From assembly GCA_037903355.1 (NCBI GenBank), contig JBAJFE010000014.1, positions 3,286,001-3,350,000 on the forward strand: DNA of 64,000 nt. Reading direction: 5' to 3'. Both the position numbers and the translations under genes were made by a program. Shown here piece by piece: positions 34,701 to 45,557 of the stretch. Positions within the stretch are counted from its first letter, which is position 1; the number at the start of each line of letters is the position of its first letter. Source of the stretch: Trichuris trichiura. Taxonomy: Eukaryota; Nematoda; Enoplea; Trichinellida; Trichuridae. The notes beneath the pieces are model-generated. The model was not told the DNA's origin and did no database searches. It saw nothing but the letters and a program-made list of their open reading frames with translations.

Positions 34701-37700
34701 GGCCGCGCGTGACCGGTCCTCAGTGGTAATAAAATGAATGTAGTTAGAAGGAGCGGAGTCGCAGTTCAATCGATTTTAGCCGTTTAAAAAGTTGTTTTAA
34801 GGTCTTTTTTGGATCTTCTCTGCTAAAGTATACTGCAGTTCACATATTTTGCTAGTGGAGCTTCGGTATAACTCCTTTATGTTGTCACGAATTGTCAATG
34901 GAGCCCTATCTCTAACATCCTCTGAGTACTTTCGTTTGCCTTTTATTTTTGAGTTGGCCTGCTATAAGAGGAACACCGTGCTACTCATTTCCTTTGGTAG
35001 TTAAGGCTGTGTATTCGAAGTGCTAATCAAGGCTACCGAAAGGTGGCGTTCCTCTTGATTTGCGAGTTGTAAGATATTTTATCTGATTTGGTAGATGTTT
35101 CGTTGCTAAGTAGCTGCTTCTCCTGTTTGTAGATAATGAACCCATTCATAGTGGGTTTATTCTTTTCATTTTGCTTTAGTAAGCAAAACATGATTTAAAT
35201 GGTCACTCAGTTGCAACTTTCGCTTTCAAAACTACCGTAGTCTCACGCTCTTGTCGCTTTTCATGACGAGCGCAGTTTTCATAGAAGAAGCGCGTAAGGA
35301 TAAAATGGTGAACTTGACTACATTGCAAATAATAGCCTCAAAAGACGACTGGTAGTTTGCGTGTAAATAGCTCATTTCTTTTTGAATATGCGCAGAATTC
35401 ATTTGTTGAATTTTGCTATTGATCACCGATATCACTATAAAATTGGTGAAAGTAACTGCTACGGATTTTGACGTACGTAGCTTTTTCAATGTGCATTAGG
35501 TTTTCTAGATACGAAAAAGTTGCGTTCCGAGAGAGTGTGATGGCATACAGAAAAGTTAGTAAGCCCAACTGCATTAGATAAAGCGCGCAACTCATGGCCT
35601 CTAACGCCCGTCTTTTTACTGCTAGCGAGTTTGCATCTGTATACAGTTGTGCGGCTGTTTGTAAATTAGAAAATACGTCAAAAAGTTAATGAACATTATC
35701 TATTGGTTTCCCTTGTATTTAAACAGCAAAAGCTAAGAGGTCTTCCTTCTATTGTTACGTGTCCTTGAAACACAGGTTGTAAAGTTAGCTGACGAGTTAA
35801 CGATATGTTGCGGCTATTTTGTACCTAAGAAAATGTTTTTAAAGTCAAAGGGCCTTTACTCCTATTTTTAAAAAAACTTAATTTTACTTTGTAAGGTAGA
35901 ATAGTTGGCACACGAAGGCTGAGTTTGAATTACGAGACAGTATGGGTTACTGGGTGAACTGGATAACGAAAGTTGTGGGAAATGGTGACACAGGTTGTCA
36001 GCATTAGGAGCCGGATGGCAGCATAGAACTGAACTAACGCATGATGTTGATCGAATTGGTTCAGTTTGCGCGCGAAAATTAAGTTTAAAGGGTTGATGCA
36101 AAGAAGTCTGGTAGAAGTTCTCTTTTGTACATCGTGGATGGCACGATAGCAATGAATGGCGCCTTCAGGGCTGCAGCAGCCTTGTTATACCATTGTGCGT
36201 TTGAGTCCTATGATTCGACACTTTTAGAGGCTGCTGAAGTAGAGGAAACCCCTGTACGATTAACTCTATCTGAAGTTGATTGTTTTTCAACAACTTTTTC
36301 CTCTTTCTGTTATTTGTTTCTGTAGCCTTCCAGTTCTCCAAATGGCCTCGCTGGTAAGCTCCTCGTGCTGCTAGGAAATGAAACGAAATCGCTTTCATAA
36401 GGGTTAAGTTTCAGCTTATTGCTTCGCTTTACCAAACCGTTTGAAGACCATTTTTGATTCCTCCTTCACCGTTTCGAAGTCAAGAAGGCCGTCTTCAAAC
36501 TGCTAGCACTGTTTTTTCACATCCTCTTCGTACTGGCGGTTTTAAGTTCATGCAAAGGCAATAAATATTCTTTGCGGCCTCAACAACCTTTTCAGCTAGG
36601 CCCACTGTTTCTGTTATTTCGCTTTAATCTTTGTCTCGCTGCTTCTAAACATCACAGGAGAGATAGTTACAGCTTTTAAGCTTAATAGCAGACATTTTAA
36701 TATAAAAGCGAAACTTCAACCAAAAAAGAAGCATGCGGTTAGTAATTTAAGCACTCATTGATAAGACCTGCAGTTGCCTATTATCGCATAAACCGACTAT
36801 CCTCGACTTTTTCCGCTTAGATGCTGTTCTCGGCCCCATTGGCTAGCAGTAGTCGATCGCTCAAAGGTAGTCATGATGAATTCGTCTATGTCGAACAGAA
36901 AAAATTTTAGTTTTGCCCACGTGTTATGCAGAGCTTAAAGCGGGGCTGCATTAATGAAATTGACCGTTATTCACGGGTGAATAAATTCGAGTATCTTTAA
37001 GATGCTCGCTTTCCCGTGAAAGTTCGTTAAGCTATGGAGAAGCGTATTAATAATCGGTTGGGGATTAACAACAGTAGATTTAAGGACTCCCTCTCGGTTT
37101 GCTTTCAGTTTGTGGCTCCTTTTAAATACACGCTGGTCCCGGGTTGAGAATGCTTGGAACGAACAACGAAAATGTGCAGCTTGCTGTTACCAAGTGCTAG
37201 AATTGCCAAGCAGTCTACCGCGTTCTCACGCAATCAGAAATTCTGTCACAATTTTTTAAATTTACACGTATTTAAACATCTAATTTAATGGCCAGACTTA
37301 TTCGCATTTTCGAAGGTTTTTAAGTCGAACGTTCGTATCTAGAGGACTTAGCAGATTTGACGCTTCGAAATACTTTCTATGTAGGACTTCTTGTTCAACG
37401 AGACAGGAGCGGTTACGTTAATCTGTTCGCCGTTGAAAACGTAGAAGTTTGTAAAGGGATGGTAGTACATCATGGATATGTATATTTTTATTTGTGGTAT
37501 TTTGTAACTAAAAAATCGTTTACTGTTTCTTCGAAACTTTTGAGGTCAGGTATAACCCATCCTCAGCGGGTAAACGGAATGAATAAAATAGTGACGTTGA
37601 AGATGAGAGTTGAATTTCGTTTGTTTTGAAGTATGCCTGCGTGTGATGGTTTCATCGACAATTTTTCATTTTTCAAATAAATGCCTGACTTGGTTTCTAT

Positions 37701-38069
37701 GCACGGAGAAAGAGCATTGCACAGCTGTTGTCGTAGACACTTGGCACCTCTGGTCAGATGTTCTGGTGGAGGAAACATCGACGGTCATGTATGAGGCGCC
37801 ATTGGTCAGGAATTGTCGCGTTTACAATCGATAGCTTCCATTCACTAGCGCATGACAATCTCCCTGGATAAACTGCTCTCGACCGGAGTCAGGCACTTGC
37901 GACTTTTTTCCCAACTGCTAAGTAGCGCCTGCAGCTGTTATTGTAAACGATTGGCATTATGCTGCTTCTTTTTTTACGGATTGTAAGTCCCGTTGAAAAA
38001 TTTTAAATACTAATCTCTCGGAGCTTTCGGGTCCAAACGCGACCCGTCTTCAGCGGTCTTAAAATGATG

Positions 38070-38108
<39 letters not shown>

Positions 38109-38161
38109 TATAGATAGATAGATAGATAGATAGATAGATCTTCAGCGGTCTTAAAATGATG

Positions 38162-38198
<37 letters not shown>

Positions 38199-38232
38199 TT
38201 AAGACCGCTGAAGATCTATCTATCTATCTATA

Positions 38233-38266
<34 letters not shown>

Positions 38267-38273
38267 TATAGAT

Positions 38274-38307
<34 letters not shown>

Positions 38308-40085
38308 TATTGCTTGAAAAAACTTTTCCTTTTATTTGAAGATACTGTAATCTGTTTGGAGCAGGCTAGTGTTGCTCTACCCGGTTTTCAGATTTGACTT
38401 CACTGTTTTAATTAAATTTCGAATAGCATAGCATTGTGTTCACTCTTTGTTTTGCATTTTACTTTTATGTACAATATCTGCTCATTGGGCTTTGTTTTCA
38501 GCACGACGAAAGTGCGATTGCTGCTTTGCAACAATCTCCAAATTATTCTGAAATATACAAGGTCTTGCTGCCGCCTGTTTCTGCAGAACAGCAGTCGCTT
38601 GGATCCAGTTTTCTTGGTAAGCAATTGCTGGGTGTATCGATTTCAAAGTAGCGTTGCAGTTTGGAGGTCGCTTTGTTTTTTGTCTCTTTTGACCTGTTAG
38701 TGCGTTTAACACAGGCTGTATCCTGGCACTAATGGTGTTTAGATGGCTTTTCTATTACTAATAGTCGGCTTTCGGTTTGGACAAATTCCGCTCTTGTGCC
38801 AGCTTACGGTTGCATTTGCCAACTCATAGTCGCTCTTTGACGAATGACTTTCAGCATTTCCGTTGCAACAATAGTGAAGCACGCTTTATGAAAGAATTCT
38901 TTTAAAAAATGAGCTGCTTTTGATTGTGGGCGGCCGTGATCGTCATTTCTCTTTATTGCACTTTGAGTATATTGCCTGTTACAGATGACTATTCATTCGT
39001 CACCAATGGCAACAGCAGCGTTACTTACGTGCACAATGTTGCGTCGAACTATTTGACAAGAGAGAGGGACGAGATGGAGGAGCGTATTCGCCGGTTTATT
39101 GACGAAGAGAACGTCCGCTTTGACGAAAAGAGGGTGCGAGCAAAAAGCGAGAGGGCTTTATTGCTGCAGTATTTAGCAGCCGTGGGGACTAACACGTCTG
39201 CAGCAGAGAAACGAGATGAAGGAGAAGAAGAGTATAGTGACAGCGCTATTTCACCCTCTCCTTTGTCCCTGAGTTCGACTGGGCCATCCCCGATGTCCCG
39301 TAAGGCACCAAAAGCTGGTGCAAACAATAATGAGTCTGCTGGCAATGATTCGTCTAATTCCAGCGGTGCAGTTCAGACCGACAGTGATCTCTACGCAGAT
39401 GGGACTCGAACAGTAAATGATATTTCTTTGTCTTGTTCCTGCAGCTGACGTGGTTGAAAACTTCAGAAACCAAAACGCGTGCGACACAGTGGTGGTACGG
39501 GTAAAGCACCGAAGTTAGTGAGTCAGGTCGATGATTCTCAGGGCATACTTTTCCTGATGGATGATTGCGACATCATTTCCGCAGAACCGCAAATTTCATT
39601 CGATGATGACGGAGATATCGATGGTGGTAAGTCGTTTATCCTCTTTGAAAATGTGTAAATCAGCTTTTCTCTACCCGTTTGTTCCCTTTTTGTTTAAAAT
39701 CCAGTGCGTTAATGTTACTCCCTGTTTACGTCTGCATTATTCAGCGAGTACAACGAGTGAAGACGCTATGAATGACCATGGATCGTTGTACCAAACTAAT
39801 GCTTTAAATGGTTCTTCAGTAAATGGTTACAGCAGCTACTCGCCGTCGCGCGGATGCAAGGCTCTTGGCACGTCGTTGCCAGTCACAATACCGGGTGTAA
39901 CTTGCCGCACACGATCGTTGGAAGGTAGCGACACCGATGATGAACGCAGTATGTATCACCTAGCTGCCAGCATTCGCATGTTGGCTTTAACTATCCAAGA
40001 AGCAGATGATCCTGAGCGTCTTTTTGGAGAAAGACCGCGTCGTCGCTATCGTCGTCACAACCGGGGCTACGAGAACGGAATCTGA
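31791..40085 (+). CDS. AKT1S1: PRAS40/Lobe-like TORC1 substrate (401 aa, five exons)
   Basis: Exons are 31791-31952, 38502-38616, 38985-39412, 39467-39626 and 39745-40085. All phases agree and the total is 402 codons with the stop. In mammals PRAS40 is a raptor-binding inhibitor and substrate of TORC1; Drosophila Lobe is its relative. What shows it here: a TOS-like LFLMDD (human FVMDE) in an acidic context, TSLPVTIPG matching the KSLPVSVP site around human Ser183, and a C-terminal HLAASIRMLALTIQEADD...LFGERPR matching IAASMRALVLREAED...VFGDLPR. The C-terminal tail RRRYRRHNRGYENGI lacks a Ser/Thr where mammals have the Akt site Thr246. The N-terminal half, which starts MLFVCPCLNVSV and includ a charged helix with RDEMEERIRRF, has no counterpart that I know in mammalian PRAS40. 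Exon 1 fits by phase (0/0) but lies 6.5 kb upstream, so it is the least certain exon. Intron 3 is 54 nt. Confidence 0.82.
34696..34723 (-). ncRNA. Hammerhead-like motif in intron 1 of the PRAS40-like gene
   Basis: On the - strand: CTGAGGA, C, then pairing GGTC/GGCC, GAAA, GC. Length is 28 nt. It lies antisense to the host gene. Confidence 0.35.
37536..37566 (-). ncRNA. Hammerhead-like motif, decayed copy
   Basis: On the - strand: CTGAGGA, T, GGGT...ACCT, then CAAAA in place of GAAA. Recognised mainly because the flank GCGGGTAAACGG and the following AATAAAATAG resemble the neighbouring copies. Confidence 0.25.
38025..38053 (-). ncRNA. Hammerhead-like motif beside TA/GATA microsatellites
   Basis: On the - strand: CTGAAGA, C, perfect stem GGGTC/GACCC with a 7-nt loop, GAAA, GCTCCG. 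Length is 29 nt. The adjacent text GCGGTCTTAAAATGATGTAA recurs at about 38,145 and, inverted, near 38,205, each time next to the microsatellite. Confidence 0.45.
38070..38308. repeat. Compound TA/GATA microsatellite with palindromic order
   Basis: Runs of TA and GATA alternate with copies of the 38.05-kb flank. The middle portion (about 38,125-38,235) reads nearly the same on both strands, so the whole block can fold into a long hairpin. It lies in intron 1 of the PRAS40-like gene, about 190 bp before exon 2. Confidence 0.95.
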
Positions 40086-40089
40086 AGTG

Positions 40090-41380
40090 GCTGTACCCTG
40101 AGCAGACGTTGAAAGTGTATGTTGTCCTACGTGTTGAACCATGGGCATTTGTGCATCCTCAACTTTCATAATCCAACTGTTCTTCCATCCAACTTATTCG
40201 CCCATTCACTTTCTTCTCTCTATATTCCAGAACAGCACTCACGGTGACTCGTGATTGCAGATGTGTGATCACTTTCTGCTGGTAGTCCTTGCGCCTCTTC
40301 TACTCAAGAGTTTCATTGCAGATGCTAAGCTCTTTTCTTCTGGTTGTGTATGTTGTCACGTAACTTGGGTTTCACTTTGTTATTAGCCTTCAACGTCAGT
40401 TGAGCTTCGTTTATTCAGGATCGTCTACGAGCATTGCTGACTATTTGTCATTCACTCCAGTTTTTCATGTGGCGGTCGTCAAGTGTGGCAGTGGCGGTTT
40501 ATTTAGCCGACGCAGCTTGTTGAAAGCACGTTTGTTCCTCCCTTTTGCTGCACTGCGGAGGATAACAGCCAAACGCCTGTCATTTTCATAACTAACTGTC
40601 ATTTTACCTGGTTAATTCGCTACTTGGTACATTTGTACTCATGTTTTGCCTCCTATGTCGCCGTGAAAGAAGACTATGCTTAGGTCGTGGCGACTTAGAG
40701 TTCGGGTTCGATGTGGCTCTTATGTTAAACTGCATTTTCCTCTTGAGAAGGAGCGGTTTAAAACAACGAAGCTTGGTTTTATCGCGTGTACATTTTCCCT
40801 TACCTGGGTACGCTTTTCAAGTGCATGCAATAGAATGAACATTTGTATCGATGTTTGCGCCAGTAGATTTTTTAGTCTTACTTTCAATGTTTTCTTCTCC
40901 CAACGGTGACTGAGCAGTTGCACTCGACGAGTCAGCTCTGCACGAATTTTGCTGTGCAAATTCTCTTCATTCGCCCAGTTGTGAGCCTCTCCAAACGTAT
41001 GCAGTTCAGTGCAATGAGCCTAACTGAAAAACTGTGGCGCGGGATTTTTTCATGCGTATCATTTAGTTGATATCATATTTTGACCATTAAAGTGTCTTTC
41101 CTGCTGTTGTTTTTGATTTTTTCTTCTGGGTAACGGGCGAGAGATGTCATGCCCGCGAGACCATTTCCCCGCCCGAGCGGAGGCAACCGCAGGTGGTCAG
41201 GCAGTGAATGTGGAAGCTTAATTTTCATAATGCAATAAGCTTATTTTAAGTGAATCCTAGTAATTTTGAGACCTCTTCCTCACACCGTAACGTGGCGATA
41301 ATTTATTGTTACTAATATGTTAACTTGATTAGTTTGCGATATGTGAACTCATGTGCAAATGAAGAAGGGTATGTTTTTCA
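40090..41380. other. 3' flank of the PRAS40-like gene, no firm gene
   Basis: A strong acceptor-like site at about 40,230 (tctatattccag) may mark a 3' UTR intron. The frame at 40,676-40,909 (starts MLRSWRLRVRVRCG, possible donor after FSLTW) is coding-like but overlaps another open frame and lacks partners. No AATAAA was found close to the stop. Confidence 0.35.
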
Positions 41381-41396
41381 GTTGGGTATTTTGGCG

Positions 41397-41724
41397 ATGC
41401 GCAAATGGTCTTACAGACGTCAAAAATGGCCCGCAGCAGCAAACGGTTCCCTACTCCTAGATGAACGCGGAATGTAAAACTTAAAAATATTTTAAAGTGA
41501 CCATCTTTTCACGTGTTTTACAGCTGGACTTTTTGTGACCACTCTGTGTGGGGGTTGATTCTTAATTAGACTCGTCTTTTGCTCGTGGTAGGGAAGCGCA
41601 TGAGTACTCGCGCGAAAAGTTGCTTTATTCATTAATTCCAAACGCAGTGCACTGGCAGCTCGTTCAGAACATTTTGTCCGGCTGCCTTAAAATAGAACGT
41701 ACCGTTATTGCCGAATTTTGGTAA
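41397..41724 (+). CDS. Small unnamed three-exon gene (79 aa)
   Basis: Exons are 41397-41473, 41524-41553 (only 30 nt) and 41592-41724. All phases agree and the introns are 50 and 38 nt. The protein starts MRKWSYRRQKWPAAANG, passes through WTFCDHSVWGEAHEYSRE, and ends with a hydrophobic, helix-like LIPNAVHWQLVQNILSG...VIAEFW. I do not recognise the family, though the sequence has the look of a conserved domain. The last codons are TTT TGG TAA overlapping a good donor TG|GTAAGT. If that donor splices to the acceptor at 41904, the stop becomes a split TGA, so the protein ends at almost the same residue either way. An acceptor-like TTTTTCAG lies 15 nt before the ATG, so upstream exons or trans-splicing are possible. 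Confidence 0.55.
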
Positions 41725-41729
41725 GTGCT

Positions 41730-43790
41730 GCATCATGCATGACGTTGACGTTCAGCCATAGCGTTCGCTCTTACTTTTCAGCTTCTGTAATTTGCTTTGC
41801 ATAGTAGATAATTCTAATTCTTTTAGAACGGGATTTTTCCAAATCGTTTGCAATAAGTATGTTATCTAATATCTGTTCAGTTCTTTATCTCTTTTATTTG
41901 GCAGATTCTGCTTCTTCAACAGCGCTGAAACAATAATAGGATGATTACAGTTAGCCTTAGTTCGTCTAGTCTAGTTAACACAGCCTTGGTACTGAAGAAT
42001 CAGCTACGCCCAAGAATATACTCACGAATTCTTATTTAGTCAGAATCCGGCCAGTCAGTGTGGGAAGTAGCGGCATTTTTAGATCTACAGATGTGAAGGA
42101 TTAATACAGTTGTAAATGGCCGTTGTAGTCTATTAAGACTTAAATCATGTACTCACTTCAAGTATTTGAAGCTCCCTGCATCAAGTTAATTTCAGCAGTT
42201 GTGCGGGCGCTTATCTCATTTTAGTACAAGTAACGAAAAATCAAGTTAAAAAAAGTTGAATGCGGTTATAATTTTTCTTGTCAATTCGATTTCGGCTTCT
42301 TTGAAAATTTATCCATCCAACGCTAGTTGGCCGCCTAAATGGCAAATCAATGGAACTAGATGACTGCTGCTGTAAATTATGTAAAATTGAGAGAAACGGA
42401 GACCGATTAGTTGTTAAATGAATTGCCGGAATTCGCTTGTTTTCAATTCCTTTTCTTTGCGTTTCAACACTTGAGGAATACCGATTTGTCAGGCATCTTC
42501 CAAAAGATGCGAAGTGTTTCAAGGCTGCGAAACTCGCACTGCTGAGTAATGCTTAGCAGTGTCCCGATCGAATGTGCTCTTAAGTACCGATAGAACGATT
42601 CCTTTGCGTTGCACAAGTTTTTCCACATAGCTAACAACTTTCGAAAATGCAGTATGCGTCAAGATTTGATTGTCAGCAATTATTGTTTCTACCATTTTGG
42701 GCGGTTGCAATAGCGTTGTGCATTGACAGCAGGTGTGTAAGCGGCGATTTATTAATACACTGGAACAAAAAATTAAAACAGTCCTTCAAATTTCGCTGTG
42801 ATCATTTCTGCTGGAAAAAATGAACTTCATGTGAATGAACGTTGACTCAAGAGTGGTACCTCAGTTGTTACTTTAAATCCTTCGAGCAGTACTGTGTACG
42901 CTAAGCAAACTTTTGGCGAATTGTTCTATAGGTTACTAGTGGTTACTCACATAATTAACTTGCCCAGTTGTGACAACTGTATTTGGTGAGAACGTGCATC
43001 TGTCTCTTTCAAAACAGCGGTAATCAACAGCAAATGCTTCTCCATGATAACCTGCTGAGAAATACAATTGTTTATGAAAAACAGTTATAACTGAAGGCCA
43101 TTCCGTTAAGGAAACCTTTTAAGCATTTCAAATCCAGTTTTTATCTTCTTAAAGAACAACGGAACTTTCCAGATGCAGCTTATTCCATTGTCAACGGAAC
43201 TGTGACACTGGTGGCAACAAATTAAATTATAAAACTTCCGTTGTATTTGACAGTCACACCAAACATGATGGAATGTGTCTGAAGATGAAATGTTGTAAAC
43301 CTATTGCAAGACACCCTGCAGTCAAAACCAATTTTTCCAATGAATGTTCTGACAGCGACTTAGAATGGCAATTACTTTCATTTTTGAAAATTACACGTCG
43401 GGCTGTCCTAGTGCGTGAGTGAAATAATGTTGGTTCACGTTTGGGTATTGGAGTAAAGGTATAAATAAAAGTGAAACTGTACACCGCCACAGTTTAGAAG
43501 ATAAAGGCAATGTTAGCAAAGGCTCAATCCCACTGAAATGTCTGTGGGACACACCGTTGGCTGCAGTTAATTAATTAGCAGTGCATGCTAACCAGAAGGA
43601 AGCTGATAAGAAAACTAACTTCAGCTTCATTCTGATTTCAAAAACACATTCTTTCGCGAACGTTAAAATTGTCATTGATTTGATTATCAGCTAGCATAGC
43701 CGTTGCCTTAGCAAATGTTTTAGTTTAGTTGTTCTTTCGCTAACGTCTAAGTAGTGTGAACAAGAATTACACCCACTTTTGACTTTAAAT
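41730..43790. other. Gene-free stretch
   Basis: No gene supported. A possible 3' exon of the 41.4-kb gene could begin at about 41,905. Other open frames are short and unconvincing. Confidence 0.35.
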
Positions 43791-43805
43791 GTTTTCTATG
43801 CTTAG

Positions 43806-45349
43806 AATGAGTACGGAAAATAACATAGAAAAGAACTGCCTGACAGAATTGCTACTTTCGACAATCAAGGATGTATGAAGTGATTACGTGACCTTCAATG
43901 ACAAGGTGGCTTTAATCCATGGCATTTTTGAAAAGGCACATTTCAAAGAAGTTCTGTGCCACATCAGAGGGCTAGTTTATTCTAGTTTATATGCTCTTTT
44001 GTGTTTTGGTGACCAGAAGCGGAAAGCCTAGAAAGATCCGAAAAGATGAAATAAAATTAGGTCTCCCCTCAAAAAGCGTTAATGAACTACATCGTGTTGT
44101 TAGAGGCTAAGGTCAGTGCGTAAGTTCCAGGTACCTTCAACAGAGTAAGGTCTTGCAAACAACTTGCAATACCATCGGTCATATATTCACTCTGGTCTAA
44201 TCACAACTTTTTTTATCGTGAATAAAGTTATACAAGTTCCTTTCCAGAGAGTGGATGACCAAATTGTTAAAGAACGTACAATGCGATGAAGTCGTACGTT
44301 TTGGAAATGCTGCTGTTCAATCGACAGCGATATTATGGAGGCCTGCTTTGCAAAATCTTTGAAAGAGGAAGCCTCCTGTCTAAACCAAATGAGATTCGGT
44401 TCTCGCGGTTTCGACGGAGAAAAAAGCCCATCAATGATGGAGCAACTCTTGTTAAACCAACTGACGCGATTTCAGGAAGAAAGCTTCGTGACTATAGAGA
44501 AGACAGTTTCAGAGAACTGAATTGCACAAAACATGTGATATGTTAAGCTATCATATGGCACAGTGAATAGGATTCTCAGCTATGGTGTGCGAATATCAAA
44601 GGTCACAAGTCACTGCGTTTCTGCAACTCCTTCACTGAATCGAAACGAAACTACGGGTGAACTATTCGAAAGACATTTTGCAGTACTTCCAGGAATCAGA
44701 TGAGAATGTTTTACATCTCATTGCAGCCAATGATTAGTTTCAGATTCATTTTTACGATCTGCAATTTTAACGTAGAAGAACATGGAAACACAGAACTTTC
44801 AAGACCATTAAGTTCACTTGTGGAATGCGAGGCAGAAATTGTTTCAGCAACAATTTTGTGGTATGCAGTAAAGATATTGCCAACGGACTACTTTAGAAGA
44901 ACATCGTCACAGGCTAGTACTATGCTAGATTGCTTTCCCAACATTGCGAAGTAATAAAGGAAAAACGCTATCTATATAAAAATATCGACTGTGGAATTTT
45001 CCCTTTTTGCAAGATAACCTTCCAGCGCACAAGAAAAGGGAAGCCATACCGCACAGGAAGTGCGGTATGGCTTCTCTTTTCTGGACTAGACACTTTACAT
45101 TTCAAACATTGCACTCAACGATTGTTCTGTATGGAAATTAGAAGTAGAACATTCGAGAAGAGAAGGTCAAAAACGAAAGCGTGTTGCAGTCAGCTTTTGG
45201 CTGCTACTTTCTATCATGTGACGAAAACCTATTTTCGAATGGCTACTGCAAAGAATGAATGGAATGATTTAAAGAATTTGAAGTCCGGTGTGACAAATGG
45301 ATTACGGTTAAAATATATGTTCGGTCATGATGAAATGGCGTCATTTTAG
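43806..45349 (+). pseudogene. Decayed coding-like stretch, family unknown
   Basis: Several consecutive + strand segments read as protein but are broken by single stops or shifts. One starts at an ATG near 43,806 (MSTENNIEKNCLTELLL), has one TGA, and continues as SDYVTFNDKVALIHGIFEK. A second segment near 44,248 (RVDDQIVKERTMR) has one TGA, then continues through 44,335-44,520 with MEQLLLNQLTRFQEES. Further open frames follow at 44,700-44,954 and 44,930-45,349. Composition is that of a real protein, but no motif identifies it. Most likely an inactivated gene or the body of a mobile element. Confidence 0.3.
45032..45082. repeat. 23-bp near-perfect hairpin with 5-nt loop
   Basis: The arms 45032-45054 and 45060-45082 are reverse complements with one mismatch. 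The core arm is GAAGCCATACCGCAC and the loop is AGGAA. It interrupts the open frame at 44,930-45,349 without closing it. Such a short loop suggests a recent inverted duplication rather than a typical pre-miRNA. Confidence 0.85.
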
Positions 45350-45557
45350 GTCACATTATGGCAATGAAAAGCAAGGAGCGTTTCGGTAACTCTCAACAGC
45401 TGACCGTATCATGCAGCATCTGCTTTGGAAAATTCCTAAGCCGCTACAGAAAAGCTGTAGTCGAGCAAGATCTGTAGTTCTCTCTCTCTTTATCTTGTAA
45501 AGATGCTTTAACATGGGCAGCTTGTTATTCACTACCGCGAAGATGATTTTATTAACG

